Assembly (NCBI GenBank): GCA_027922465.2 | Contig: BQMF02000174.1 | Coordinates: forward strand, 1 to 64,000 | Origin: Turritopsis dohrnii | Taxonomy: Eukaryota; Cnidaria; Hydrozoa; Anthoathecata; Oceaniidae | Length of the DNA stretch: 64,000 bases | Reading direction: 5' to 3' | Part shown: one piece after another, positions 12,435 through 22,867 of the stretch | Layout of the letters: every line of letters begins with the position of its first letter | Position numbering within the stretch: position 1 is the stretch's first letter | Program-made: the position numbers and the translations under genes | The notes under the pieces: generated by a model | What the model was told of the DNA's origin: nothing | Databases searched by the model: none | Seen by the model: the letters and a program-made list of their open reading frames with translations, nothing else

Positions 12435-12899
12435 ATCGATGGTTTTTACCTCTAATGAATAAACAAAAATTATGTGGAACATCTCTGCAGCAGCCACGAA
12501 GAGTCCGCCGCTATAAAGCTATTGCTACCAGTGATGTAATGCATATATACAAAATGTACATCATACGCTAATCTAATTCTAATATCTAAATACACAATTC
12601 AGAAAAACAGATGAATCATTGATTTGTAGTAAATACAATCAAAAATTCCGATCAGAATCGTGCACAATTTAGCTAAACATGATCTGCCATATTTCAAATT
12701 TTGCAAACCAGGCAAAATGTCATAGTAGTTAGGGCGTGGAGTAGGGCGGTTTCATTTTTCATTTTTCGTGAGGAGAGACCCATAGCGCAACTATGACCCG
12801 TAATTCTATTGCCGAAAGATATTAGCAATGTGTATAATGTCAAGAATAGGTTAACGGCTCGATCAACAAACTCTGAAAACACAAGCCTCATATACAGAA

Positions 12900-13718
12900 A
12901 ATCTTTGGCATGAGCTGACTGTAAAATACAGCAACCACGTTACATCTGAAAATGGCAGCAGGGCTGAACGAAAAAACGCTCGAGAAATTAGAGATGAAAA
13001 GGTAGCTGTTGTTTGTATTGACTTAGAAAATGTTATTACCTTGTCAAAATCTAATGTAGGAAACTTTTAATACAAAAGAAAGCTATCACAACTTGATTGG
13101 ACATATTGTTCATTGAACAAGAAAAGGTATTGTGTGCTTTGGCATCATAAGAGCTATGTTGGAAGAAGGAGAGATACTTTGGTTTCACTCGTGCGTCTGC
13201 TCTGTCCTTAAAGAGTTAATAATTCGACATTCAGAGATAATTATAATCGAACAGAGGTTTCGTGAACCTGGTCGTTCCAGCATTCAAGAAGTTGATAATA
13301 TTCATAGTCAAATTGACAGAGCCTTCTCACCAGTTGAGATATTTTCTCCATCGGGTTGGTGCAAATGCTACCAAATGGAATCAGAAACATGCGTTTGTGG
13401 TAATACAAGTGCAATCAGACAACATTAAGAACTTCATTCAAGTTGCTGCATTGATTAATTATAAATTTGTTCCGTATTTTTCAATTAAAGCAGTTATTCA
13501 TCGCAAAAAACACTCCAAACCATGTCTTCTATAAAGAAAAATTTACCGACCCTTTTAAACAGGCTAAACTGACCAAGAGTCAACAAACAAGAAAGTCTAC
13601 CCAAAAATCTGCAGAAATCCCGTTTGCGAAAGTTTTGAAAGCTAGCAGATTGATTTCAAAGGCAACAAGACGACTTGGAAGTCGAAAATTTTGCTATATT
13701 GCATTCTCACAATTCTAA
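12900..13718 (+). pseudogene. Remnant of a DDE-like transposon protein, frameshifted
   Basis: Fragments read in order through all three plus frames. An Arg/Lys-rich helix is followed by VVCIDLENVITLSKSNVG, a stop, then YKRK. Near 13230-13370 comes IIIIEQRFREPG and EVDNIHSQIDRAFSPVEIF. A shifted frame continues KWNQKHAFVVIQ, another reaches YKEKFTDPFKQAKLTK. I recognise this as a very common eukaryotic repeat-borne family whose spaced Asp and Glu/Asp positions suggest a DDE nuclease, although I cannot name its superfamily. At least three frameshifts or stops make this copy dead. No terminal repeats were found around it. Confidence 0.5.
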
Positions 13719-15680
13719 CAAGTAGATACTGTTCATAGAACTGTGAGATACAATAGTTGATAACAGTAGCAGAATTTCAACTCGCAATTATACAAAACAA
13801 ATAGATCAAAACTTATTATACCGTCTTCAGGACGGTGTCACAATTACACAAATCTCAATATAGCATTGCCAAATTTTGGGCAAATTTGAAAAATGACTGC
13901 TAAATTCGAAATCAGCACCTTTCAATTGTGCTTTGTGCAAATTTTTATGAAAATTGGAGAACTTTCATAATTTAGTCCAAATTTGGCCCGAATTGCCCAA
14001 TTTTGGCCAAATTTGACAAAATGACTGTCCAATTCGAAATCAGCACCTTTGCCTATATGCCTCCTATTGATGCTGCTTTTTATAAGACTATATTAAAGAG
14101 GAAAAAATAAGTTTGGTACCATTTTATGCAATTTATATTTTAAAACTGCATATTTAAAGATTGCGTTAAATTTTTTAGGGTGAAGGTTGGCTATTTTATC
14201 AATTGATTAATGTCCTTTGTATGTTTGTTTGTATGACTATATATTTAAACTAGGGATATGTTAAAGCGTAGCTGGATGCAGAGCGAGATTCGACAATCAA
14301 AAATGTTCATTGAATTTCTTTTGTTTTAAAAAAACAAAGACGGTCCTATGTGTGTTGTCAAAAATGGCGGCCAAGCGGCATGAAGCGATCAAAATGATAA
14401 GTCACAAAAAGCCACTTTTTACTTCATCTATACGTTTTCTGTACAATCTCAGTTCAGATAGACTTTTGTCAAAGAAGCTTTTAGACTTTTAAACAAGATT
14501 TAAATCGTATCCTGCCTTATAAGGATGATAAACAGCCATTTATAGCCTCGCACAGAGTGAAATCTGTTGGTGTTATATCGATGGAAGGAGGAATTCCCTG
14601 ATATCCTGCTAATTGTCAAGGCAAGATAAAGCACTAAATTTATCAAATCTTGTGAAAATAGAATCAGGGAAGACCACGATCTCCCACGACTTTCATTTTT
14701 CTGGGGCATATATCTACGTCATTTTCTTTTCGTCTATATTTTTTTCCGTCACTTTAATCACTTTCAGTAAATTCTTCTATGTCATGTGATATTATTCTGA
14801 ACTACAAGGACACCTGTAATGAAAAGGTAGAAATTTTCTATTTCAAAACAAACGAAAACTCGGTATGAATATCTACTATGTGCAAGAAATCGCTTCGTTT
14901 CACTGTGGTTAGGTTATGGCTGAGTGTGTTGCGTCACTAGCTGCTTCAGTTTTCCTTACTATGTTTGTCTATTTTCATATGATTTTGCATTTTCAGATGT
15001 AGATGTGTTAAGATGTATGAAGACATGAAGTAGTAAGCTTTTATCTATAAGAAATATGCAGTCATGTTTTTGTTTTTAGATTGTACATGACATATTTTAA
15101 AAAAATACAAACCATGTCTTTCTAAAATACTTAAATGAGTGGCAAGAGGAGACAATGACTGTGCCAGGGACAAAAACAGATATATCAGAGTTTTGAAAGT
15201 ATTAGAATTACTGGTGATTAATGTTCCTGTTATATAAATCAATGATAAGAATTCCTGACTTGATATTTTATTCTTTGATTTGAATCCTCTAATAATTTAA
15301 GTGCAGAATGGTAGGCTAGATGATGTAGCTACCCCTTTTATTGAGGTTTATATATCTGCATTTCAATGCATTCCTTCAATCATCAAGCTTGAGCCATTGT
15401 TATTTTACTTGGATGGAATTGAAGACTGTTTGGTCCAATAAACTGAATCTTTTGTAAGCAAATAGTGCACAGTGGCTGTGTTGATAATCACAGCTTAGAA
15501 CGATATGTTCAATGAAAGAAAGTTAATTGTTGTCAAGTCAGATATGATAACTGGCAATGCATGAAAATACAACGTATATAAGAGAGAGAATAGACCTCAA
15601 TATTATTGCTGAAAAAGTGTTATAAAAGAGACAAAAATGCTGATTTTGGATGTTTTATTTTCCAGTTATGGGTGAATATA
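13719..15680. other. Intergenic stretch with a local direct duplication
   Basis: No gene is recognised. A segment containing ATTCGAAATCAGCACCTTT is present twice in direct orientation (about 13885-13921 and 14013-14048), each preceded by related TTTGGCCAAATTTG words, so this is a two-copy imperfect tandem repeat. A 32-bp word at 14255-14286 recurs exactly, inverted, at 20912-20943. Confidence 0.4.
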
Positions 15681-15728
15681 CCCAGCCGGCAAAAAGACGT
15701 TTTAAAACGTCTTAAAGATGTCTTGGAA

Positions 15729-15963
15729 GACGTCTTAAATCCGTCTTAAACCAGTCGGATTTGTCCGTTTAGAAAACGTCTTTTCAAGACGTCTTTAAGA
15801 CGTCTTCCAAGACGTCTTTAAGACGTTTTTAAAACGCATTTTAGACGTTTAAAACTTCTTTAAGACGTTTAGAAAGCGTCTTTTCAAGACGTCTTTAAGA
15901 CGTTATAAAAAGACGTTTTCTAAACGGACAAATCCGACTGGTTTAAGACGGATTTAAGACGTC
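15729..15963. repeat. 56-bp perfect inverted repeat in transposon subterminal region
   Basis: 15729-15784 and 15908-15963 are exact reverse complements. Most of each arm, and the 123-bp loop between, are built from AAGACGTCTT-like words. The transcript or single strand would fold into a long hairpin. A nearly identical structure exists in copy 2 near 31107-31346. Confidence 0.85.
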
Positions 15964-17611
15964 TTTTTCTAACGTTTAAAAGACGTCTTCATTTTATCTG
16001 CTAAAAACGTTTGTAAAACCACTTTAAGATGTGTTTTCCGGTGCGTTTCTCCTTGGGTAACAGAGAAGACTCATAATTAGTTTTTCAATGTCTTTATGTT
16101 TCAGTAATAATAAATGAACGAATAAAGAAATAAATAAGAAAACTGATGATAAAATCTTCTTATTCAAATATTTACATGTAGTTTATAAATTAATTGGGGA
16201 ACAAATAGCTCATAACACTGCCAAAGTTTAAAGCTGGTCATATTAAAAAAACATTCCGTAAAACGTGAATATAGTCTTTCAGGTATAAAAACGACACTTG
16301 AAAAAGGGTTAGCTAAATCGAAGTAATGTTCAAATTTTAGAAATTGTCATGGGTTGGAACTGTTTCTTGTTTGATTTTACTTCAACTAAAACTCAGAATG
16401 ACAGAAACTCTTTGAAAACCAAACCAAAAAGACATGCAAATTAAAATGGTGATTTTTCAATTAGCAGGAGCATGAGCTGTTGTCATGTTTTTCTTCAGTG
16501 AAACAAGATCAGTTTTAAGTTCATCGCATGATTTTGTGTATTTCCTCCTCCTCAGCTTTTTTGATAGTAATCTAAAATACAAAAACCCTATTTAATGAGA
16601 GGTGTTATAACAATCACAAAAATGAAAACATCTAGAGTAAACAGGACACATACCAGTAACTGCTTGATATAATCTTTTCTTCTCACTTTCTTTTGTTATC
16701 ATGTTAAGATAACAATAAGCAATTTGGATGGAAAATAATCTAAATAAAGAATGACAAACACTTTTAGCAGAACAGAACAAACAGAATGCAGAAAGTAGAG
16801 TATCTTAATCAAAGTGAAATGTCTAAACTTTAAATGTCTAAACTAAACTTTGCATCCATCATAGTAAAACAACCATCATTTAAGAAATTCATCTTTTCGT
16901 AAAACTTCAAAGTTCTGAATGGAAAATATATTTCATGCGTTCGAAAATTTGTTCGAAAATTTTTCCAATGTCATTGTGGATGGTTTCTACTTATTGGTAG
17001 TGAGTTATTAATCAGAAATGATTACTACAGACAAATTTGTGATGAATTACTGTTACTAAAAATTATAACTTATGATTTTCCCCTTCAAAAAGGATTCCAT
17101 AATTTCATGGTACTACATTATACTATACTGCTAGGATCAATTTTAATCATATGAGTATTCTGAAGTAACTACAAGCAAAAACATCACAGTCATCATCTAT
17201 CAGCCATCCACAAATCACTTCATTACATTACTACACTTCTACTACTACATTAAACCAACGACAAAGCAAATTGAAACAGAAAAAATATCTCACGGAATGA
17301 AACAGGAAAGTCAGTAAGTTGCTAATATAAAGTTAAACAACAAAACTCAAAACTTGAAACATGTCAGAGATCTTTATAAATAAAGCATAAATCTTCCACT
17401 ACTGACTACTCACGTCCTCAAACTAACATAAACATTGACTTAATCTCAAGTAACAAAATCATATAGATTTATATATTTATAAAATTATATTTAAAAAGTA
17501 AAAAACACTTACCGATTTATCAACGAAGTCTTGGTTTATGGAATGAGAAATCACAACTTCCAGAAATATTTTGTAAAATCGACGAACGGGAGATCCGATA
17601 ATATTAGAAAA

Positions 17612-18712
17612 CTAGTATCCCGGGTAAAAACCTTTTACCGAACTTAACTTCGAAAAGGATGGGTCAAAATCGCCTTTCCCGTGAACAATCCCCGTGATGA
17701 AAATTTCAATTTAGGAATTGGAAACCGAAAATGTAACCATGTTGTAGAGCTCGAAAAACTGTTCAAAAAAATGTATGGGATCGTTTCGCTACGACCAACC
17801 ATTGCAGAGATATCCTCGATCAAAGATTTTGATGACGTCATATCCGCAGTACCAAATAAAATTTAGGCCCAAATGATGCGTCACTCCATCACCCGTATCG
17901 CTGACCCCAAAAAACGTCAGTTATCCCTATTGGTTCTTATGATATTTCCTCAAAAACGTCGCGTTCGATTAGGGATGCAATGCAATGATTCCCCGTGATC
18001 ATAAAAAAACTGACGTCAAATGATGCCACGTGCTTTTGGAATGATCGTGAAAAAAGTGTCTCTCGCATCTACGTGGTTTTACGCGCACATAAGAGGACGA
18101 TGACCGTAAAAAATAAACAAATATATCACTCTCTAAAATAAAAGTGGGATGCACAACGCGGATTATTATAATAAGACTAGTAACTGGCGTAAAAGTTTTT
18201 TACGGCTTTAATTTCGAAAATGTTGTCACGAAAATAGGTGACGAAAAATTAAAGTAGCGAATCTTGAAAAAAGACCGTACTCATGTTGTAGAGCTCAAAA
18301 AACTGATCAAAAAAATGTATGGGATCGTTTCGCTACGACCAACGGTTGCAGAGATATCGTCGATCAAAGATTTTGATGACGTCATATCCGCAGTAATAAA
18401 TTAAATTTAGACCTAAATGTTGCGCACCCCATCACCCGTATTGCCGACCCTAAAAAACGTCAGTTATCCCTATTGGTTCTCGAGATATTTCCCCAAAAAC
18501 GTCGCGTTCGATTGGGGATGCAATGCAATGATCCCCCGTGATAAGATAAAAAAACTGACGTCACGCTGCGTGCTATTATACTAATCGTCAATTATCAATG
18601 GTCTAACGAAGAAATGACCACGATTAAGAAGATTTTGACCGTAAATGTGAAAAAAACACAGCACTCTCTAAAATAAAAGTGGGATGCACGATTGCGGATT
18701 AGTATAAGTAGA
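17612..18712 (-). mobile_element. Helitron-like dimer nested in the CCCAGCCGGC transposon
   Basis: Two head-to-tail units (17612-18176 and 18177-18712) lie on the minus strand. Read in their own direction the insert starts TCTACTTATACTAATCCGC and ends GGGATACTAG, with a hairpin just before the end. The flanks are A on the 5' side and T on the 3' side. The sister transposon copy has the uninterrupted site (GAAAA|TGTTTC on the plus strand at 33378/33379), so the insertion is exactly between A and T with no target duplication. This is the diagnostic Helitron insertion pattern. No Rep/helicase is encoded, so the units are non-autonomous. Confidence 0.9.
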
Positions 18713-19123
18713 TGTTTCAAAGCTTTTTACCAATGAAATGTAAAATTTTTTGCTACTTAAAAGAAAGATATAATAGTTGTTTTTGTAAAATTAAAAAAAA
18801 ACTGACAAGTTTGAAACTTTTATATCAATATTTACGAATACACTATTAATATTTACCCCCGTCATTTCTTCCCGCCACGCGCGAAATCGAAATTCAAGGA
18901 CGTCTTAAATACGCATTAAAAACGTCTTTCCAAGTCCTCGTTTAAAACATGAATTCGACGGCATTGCTAAAACGATAATAAGACGTCTTCAAAACGTCTT
19001 ATTCTAAGACGTCTTCTGAAGACGCATTATGGGCGTTTTAAATGCGCATTATCAAGATACGTCTTATGAAGACCTGATTAAGACGAATTAAAGACGTCTT
19101 CAGAACGTCTTGTGCCGGCTGGG

Positions 19124-19675
19124 TATACTTTTGTGTTGATACAAATTGCCTGCACATTACAGAAAATATATTCTCATGTAAAAAATAACAAAAATGCTAT
19201 TAACCGTCACTTCCTTTAATGAACAAATAAACACATGGTTTCAAACCCATTTTTGCTGTGCCTAAAAAAATGTGGTTATATTCTCTGAAATGTAGTATGT
19301 CTTCTTGCATATCGTACTGTTTAGTATTATTTCATTGTATTTTACATATACATTGTCTATTTTATTTAGTATATATAGTTATATATAATTAATTTATTTA
19401 TTTTATATAAATATATTTTGAGAATGCTGCATGGAAGAATAAAAAAATCAGTATATAACTCTTTTATTATATTATATTCTGTTTTCCCTTTGAGAACTAT
19501 ACATCATTACTCTAAACCCTTGGTTCTTTGTTCTTTTTGTCTTGTTAGGCATGCTAATCTAGGTTCTAAATTCTTAATCCTTTTAGATTTTCAGGGGGTT
19601 TTTTTGTTTTTTGTTTTTCCCCATGTTTTTATATTTATATTTATATTTATTTTTATTTATTTTTATATATCTAAG
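19124..19675. other. AT-rich stretch, no gene seen
   Basis: T-rich low-complexity sequence ending in a TATTTATATTTA-type run before the next MITE. The 92-codon open frame at 19418-19696 is low-complexity Phe/Ile and is not called. Confidence 0.3.
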
Positions 19676-20104
19676 TACCGTATTCTCTCTAACTAGCGCC
19701 CCTCTCTAATAAGCGCCCCCTTCTAGTCAAAAATATTTTTATAAGCGCCCGGGCGCTTAATAGAGTGACTTAACATTACTCATAAATTGATAAGCGCATG
19801 GTCGGTAATTAGAACTTTGAACAAAAACTGAATATTCTGTAATAGAAACGGAAGGCTATCTTTTTGTGACGTCTAAATTTAAGTTATATATAAGTACAAA
19901 ATCTTATTTCGTTGCCATGAAAAATACAGTTGTTTTTACTCTTTTATATGATAAAAAGCAATGCCTCGTTCACAGCTAGCACGCCCATTTCAAAATGTTT
20001 TTATAAGCGCCCCTCTCCAATTATTGCCCCTCTCTAATAAGCGATCCCCTAATTTCCAAAAACAATTCATAAGCGCCCGGGCACTTATTTGAGAGAATAC
20101 GGTA
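19676..20104. mobile_element. MITE with TACCGTATTCTCTC termini
   Basis: TACCGTATTCTCTC at the left is exactly inverted at the right (GAGAGAATACGGTA, 20091-20104). Inside are repeated ATAAGCGCCC words in both orientations. The outer TA pair is probably the target duplication. It has the same plan and the same CCGTATT core as the MITE at 29276-29766. Confidence 0.8.
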
Positions 20105-20121
20105 TGTAAACTCCTACTACC

Positions 20122-20212
20122 TTAAGGGAAGAAATTTTGGCGGATTTTGGCGGTTTTTGAAGCAATCCGCCAAATCGGACACAATTTCTCCCGCCAAAAT
20201 TTCTTCCCTTAA
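20122..20212. mobile_element. 91-bp foldback MITE with TTAA ends
   Basis: TTAAGGGAAGAAATTTTGG opens it and the exact inverse closes it, giving 22-bp perfect arms (20122-20143 and 20191-20212) around a 47-bp loop that is itself partly inverted (TTTGGCGG/CCGCCAAA). The TTAA on both sides fits a piggyBac- or Kolobok-type target duplication. Confidence 0.75.
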
Positions 20213-21995
20213 TGTAAGTAATTATCAGAGAGGAATTTTAGTCCATTATATATATTAGCATACATTTCTATTCTCTGAAAATGCTCGACAGTCAGGAGCA
20301 ATTTTACTTTATTTTAAAACCAGTTCAGTTAGCAGAAGAAACTAAAAGTTAATAGTTTTCTTCTTTCATCCTTTTATAAGTACGTTTATATTTATATATA
20401 AGACGAAAAAACACACAAGAAATTTTCACAATATTTAGATTTATTAAAAATCTTTGTCAAGTGTTATGTTTATATTTATATATACATGCAGTAGGTCCAC
20501 TGTACTGCATTTTTCAACGACCTTTTTTATCTCTGTATATCTATCTAAATTTAGTATATTTGTGGTTATACCAAGCTATTTCCCTCAAAATAAAACATGT
20601 TTTTTTCAAAGCAGGCGTTCTAAATATATATAAGCTAACGTTTGGGTAATTTTTAAGATGCTGAGCATATTACCCAATTCACTTTTACAATTTTTCCTCT
20701 TGATCAAAATCCCAAATCAAAGTCTTGTCGCTTTGAACACTATTCCGCGTATAGCTAGGATAAAATACAAGTCAAATAGAAGTTTGCACAATTTATTTCA
20801 CGTCTTTTCATTGGTTGAGAATCCGCTTTCAAGCAATTTAATTGGCGAAAAAAAACAATCACATACATTCCTGAAATTCCTGACAACACACATAGAACAT
20901 AGCGAAATCTATCGCTCTGCATCCAGCTACGCTTTAACATATCTCTGTTTAAACCACAGAATTTGAATGCACTTTTAAGGCTTTATCAGCATCTTATGAT
21001 TGATAAATCGCTTCCACGTTCGCCATTTTGAAAATACAATAAAAACAAACGATCTCCACTATTTAGAGGACAATCTAACAGCGGTTTCAGGCCAAATCAA
21101 TAACCTCGTATCAACCTGTACATAGAATAAGCCGTATTTGCCTGGCTTTTGGAGATGTACATAATAATTTTAACGCGTTTTAACGAATAAGGAGATTAAA
21201 CAAGAAAGACTGTCGTTTGAAGGAGTTTTTTTGCGCTTTTTTTTGGAGAAAGCTCACGGAGAAACAACGGAAAAATCCTTAAAATATCTTGAAAACAATC
21301 GGAGTTCATTTTATCCAAAAATGGAGATAGAACAAAATAATTCTCTCCTAACGTACTGCCAAAGACAGATACTAGAGAAAATCAAATTCCTGATGAACGT
21401 CCGAAGACAACTACGCGGCATCAATCCAAACGCAACATGTTGAAATCAACATGGAATACGCAGACGACATGAGCTACATATCACAAGCGATTATAACCAG
21501 ACAACCAGCCCTCGTACCAGGGTGCTTCTTGCCTATCGTATACCACCGTATGTCGTGTATATCGTATATTGTATACACCGTCCGTATATCGAAAAGGTAT
21601 GTCAACAGATATGTAAAGGTATGTAAAAAGATATGTCGCTGGAGATTGAAATGGGTTTGGAAGAAAGATAGCGAGAACGAAAGAAGAAACGCCAGCCGCC
21701 ATACGGGCACTAAAAATACGGACTATCAACATACAGAAGAAAGCGTCCGGTAAACCTAAAACTACCTGGATTTCGAGTGTAAAAAATGACTTGAAAATGA
21801 ATAGGGAAATATCGTAAGAAGTATGTAGATTCAAAATGTATACTTAGTCTTTTTTACCGGTAATATGTAAACTGTTATGATTCACGGAAATACCAATATA
21901 AGTAGTAAACGCAGAAGCTGAATAATATGGGCGGATATTATAGTGTCATTTATTTTGTTTGTAGTTTGGTAATGATAGACAATGATTGGCTGACC
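20213..21995. other. Stretch without a supported gene
   Basis: Several open frames of 60-117 codons occur on both strands. The 70-codon frame at 21231-21443 (ends RRQLRGINPNATC) has a somewhat coding-like composition, but no splice context or known motif supports it. A TACGATATAC-type imperfect palindrome lies near 21535-21600. The inverted copy of the 32-bp word from 14255 is at 20912-20943. Confidence 0.3.
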
Positions 21996-21998
21996 TTA

Positions 21999-22725
21999 AG
22001 CTTGGTTCCCACCGGCCGATGAAACCAATTTTATCGCCAAATTTGGCGATAAATCAAAATGTGAATGCTCAGGTGACAGAAAATTATCGCCGCTGTAAGG
22101 CGATAGTAAATTATCGCCAATTTTTGAGGCGATCGAAAATTATCGTATTATGAAATCAAAATCAAAATGCGACAATTTTATCGCCAAAATCTGGTGATAA
22201 TTTAGTACGAATGAAATTTGGGAAGAAAAAAAATTCATAGCATTCGAATGGGATTCGAATAAACATTCAAATAGTTGTTAAAACTTATCCTTGCTTGCAT
22301 ACAGGACAGAGAATATAAAAAAGAAGATGTGAAACAAAAGGCGTGTGGAGAAATTACCGAAGAGTTATAACCTGAAAATGGGAAACAGCTATGGAATAAT
22401 TTAAAGAAATTACTTTAAAAAAGAAGTGGACGTGTCTGCGGTTTTGATTTTTTGTTGGCGCCTTCTACAACGGCGAATAGCCAATGTCAAAGATCCAAGA
22501 AGAAGAGCACGACGTCTGCATGCCATTGTTTGTTTATATAAGTGAATTTTATTTTGATTTTAATTTTTGATTTTGACTATTTTTGGTGAGAACGGGTTGG
22601 CGATATATTTTGTCAAGGCGATTCATGAATTTATCATCGGGCGATAAGAAAATATCTCCTGAAAATTATCGTGAAGAGTGCCAATTTCTGTCACCAAAAA
22701 TATATCGCCCGGTGGGAACCAAGCT
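21999..22725. mobile_element. PIF/Harbinger-like MITE, AGCTTGGTTCCCACCGG ends
   Basis: AGCTTGGTTCCCACCGG at the left is inverted at the right, and TTA direct repeats flank it (21996-21998 and 22726-22728). The subterminal parts repeat a TTATCGCC word in both orientations. No coding region is recognised. The TWA target and the AGCYTGGTTYCCAC type of end are typical of Harbinger MITEs common in marine invertebrates. Confidence 0.8.
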
Positions 22726-22867
22726 TTAGCTGATCCACCTCATATGAAAACGTAGATTCTTGTACCGTACTTTCTTTGTAGTTCTGCTACTGGAAGAGCA
22801 AGTAGTTGTTTAGCTTATTCTTGAAAATTCATTGAAGTATTATTTTCGAGAACCGTTTTGTCAACAG

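Larger units (their letters stand above)
15681..19123. mobile_element. DNA transposon, CCCAGCCGGC ends, copy 1 (carries a nested Helitron dimer)
   Basis: The element starts CCCAGCCGGCAAAAAGACG and ends with the inverse CGTCTTGTGCCGGCTGGG. Both sides are flanked by TA. Subterminal regions are packed with the palindrome AAGACGTCTT and its variants. Inside the left arm, 15729-15784 is exactly inverted at 15908-15963 (56 bp). A second copy lies at 31064-33790, and the internal sequence is conserved between them. Minus-strand exon-like pieces are shared: one ends ...YIKQLL at a GTATGTG donor (about 16655), the next begins after TTTTAG (about 16572) and reads KKAEEEEIHKIMR then stop. No transposase domain is recognised. 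A TA target and short TIR would fit Tc1/mariner-type or other TA-targeting transposons. Copy 1 lacks about 390 bp present in copy 2 and gained 1101 bp of Helitron. Confidence 0.8.

Noticed and set aside
15729..15963. CRISPR-like or satellite interpretation of the AAGACGTCTT words
   Set aside because: Spacing is irregular, the words occur in both orientations, and they are confined to the ends of a transposon present twice.
21481..21834. 117-codon minus-strand frame and 100-codon plus-strand frame over the same stretch
   Set aside because: They overlap each other and a local TACGATATAC-type palindrome, with no motif and no splice context. Chance frames are more likely.
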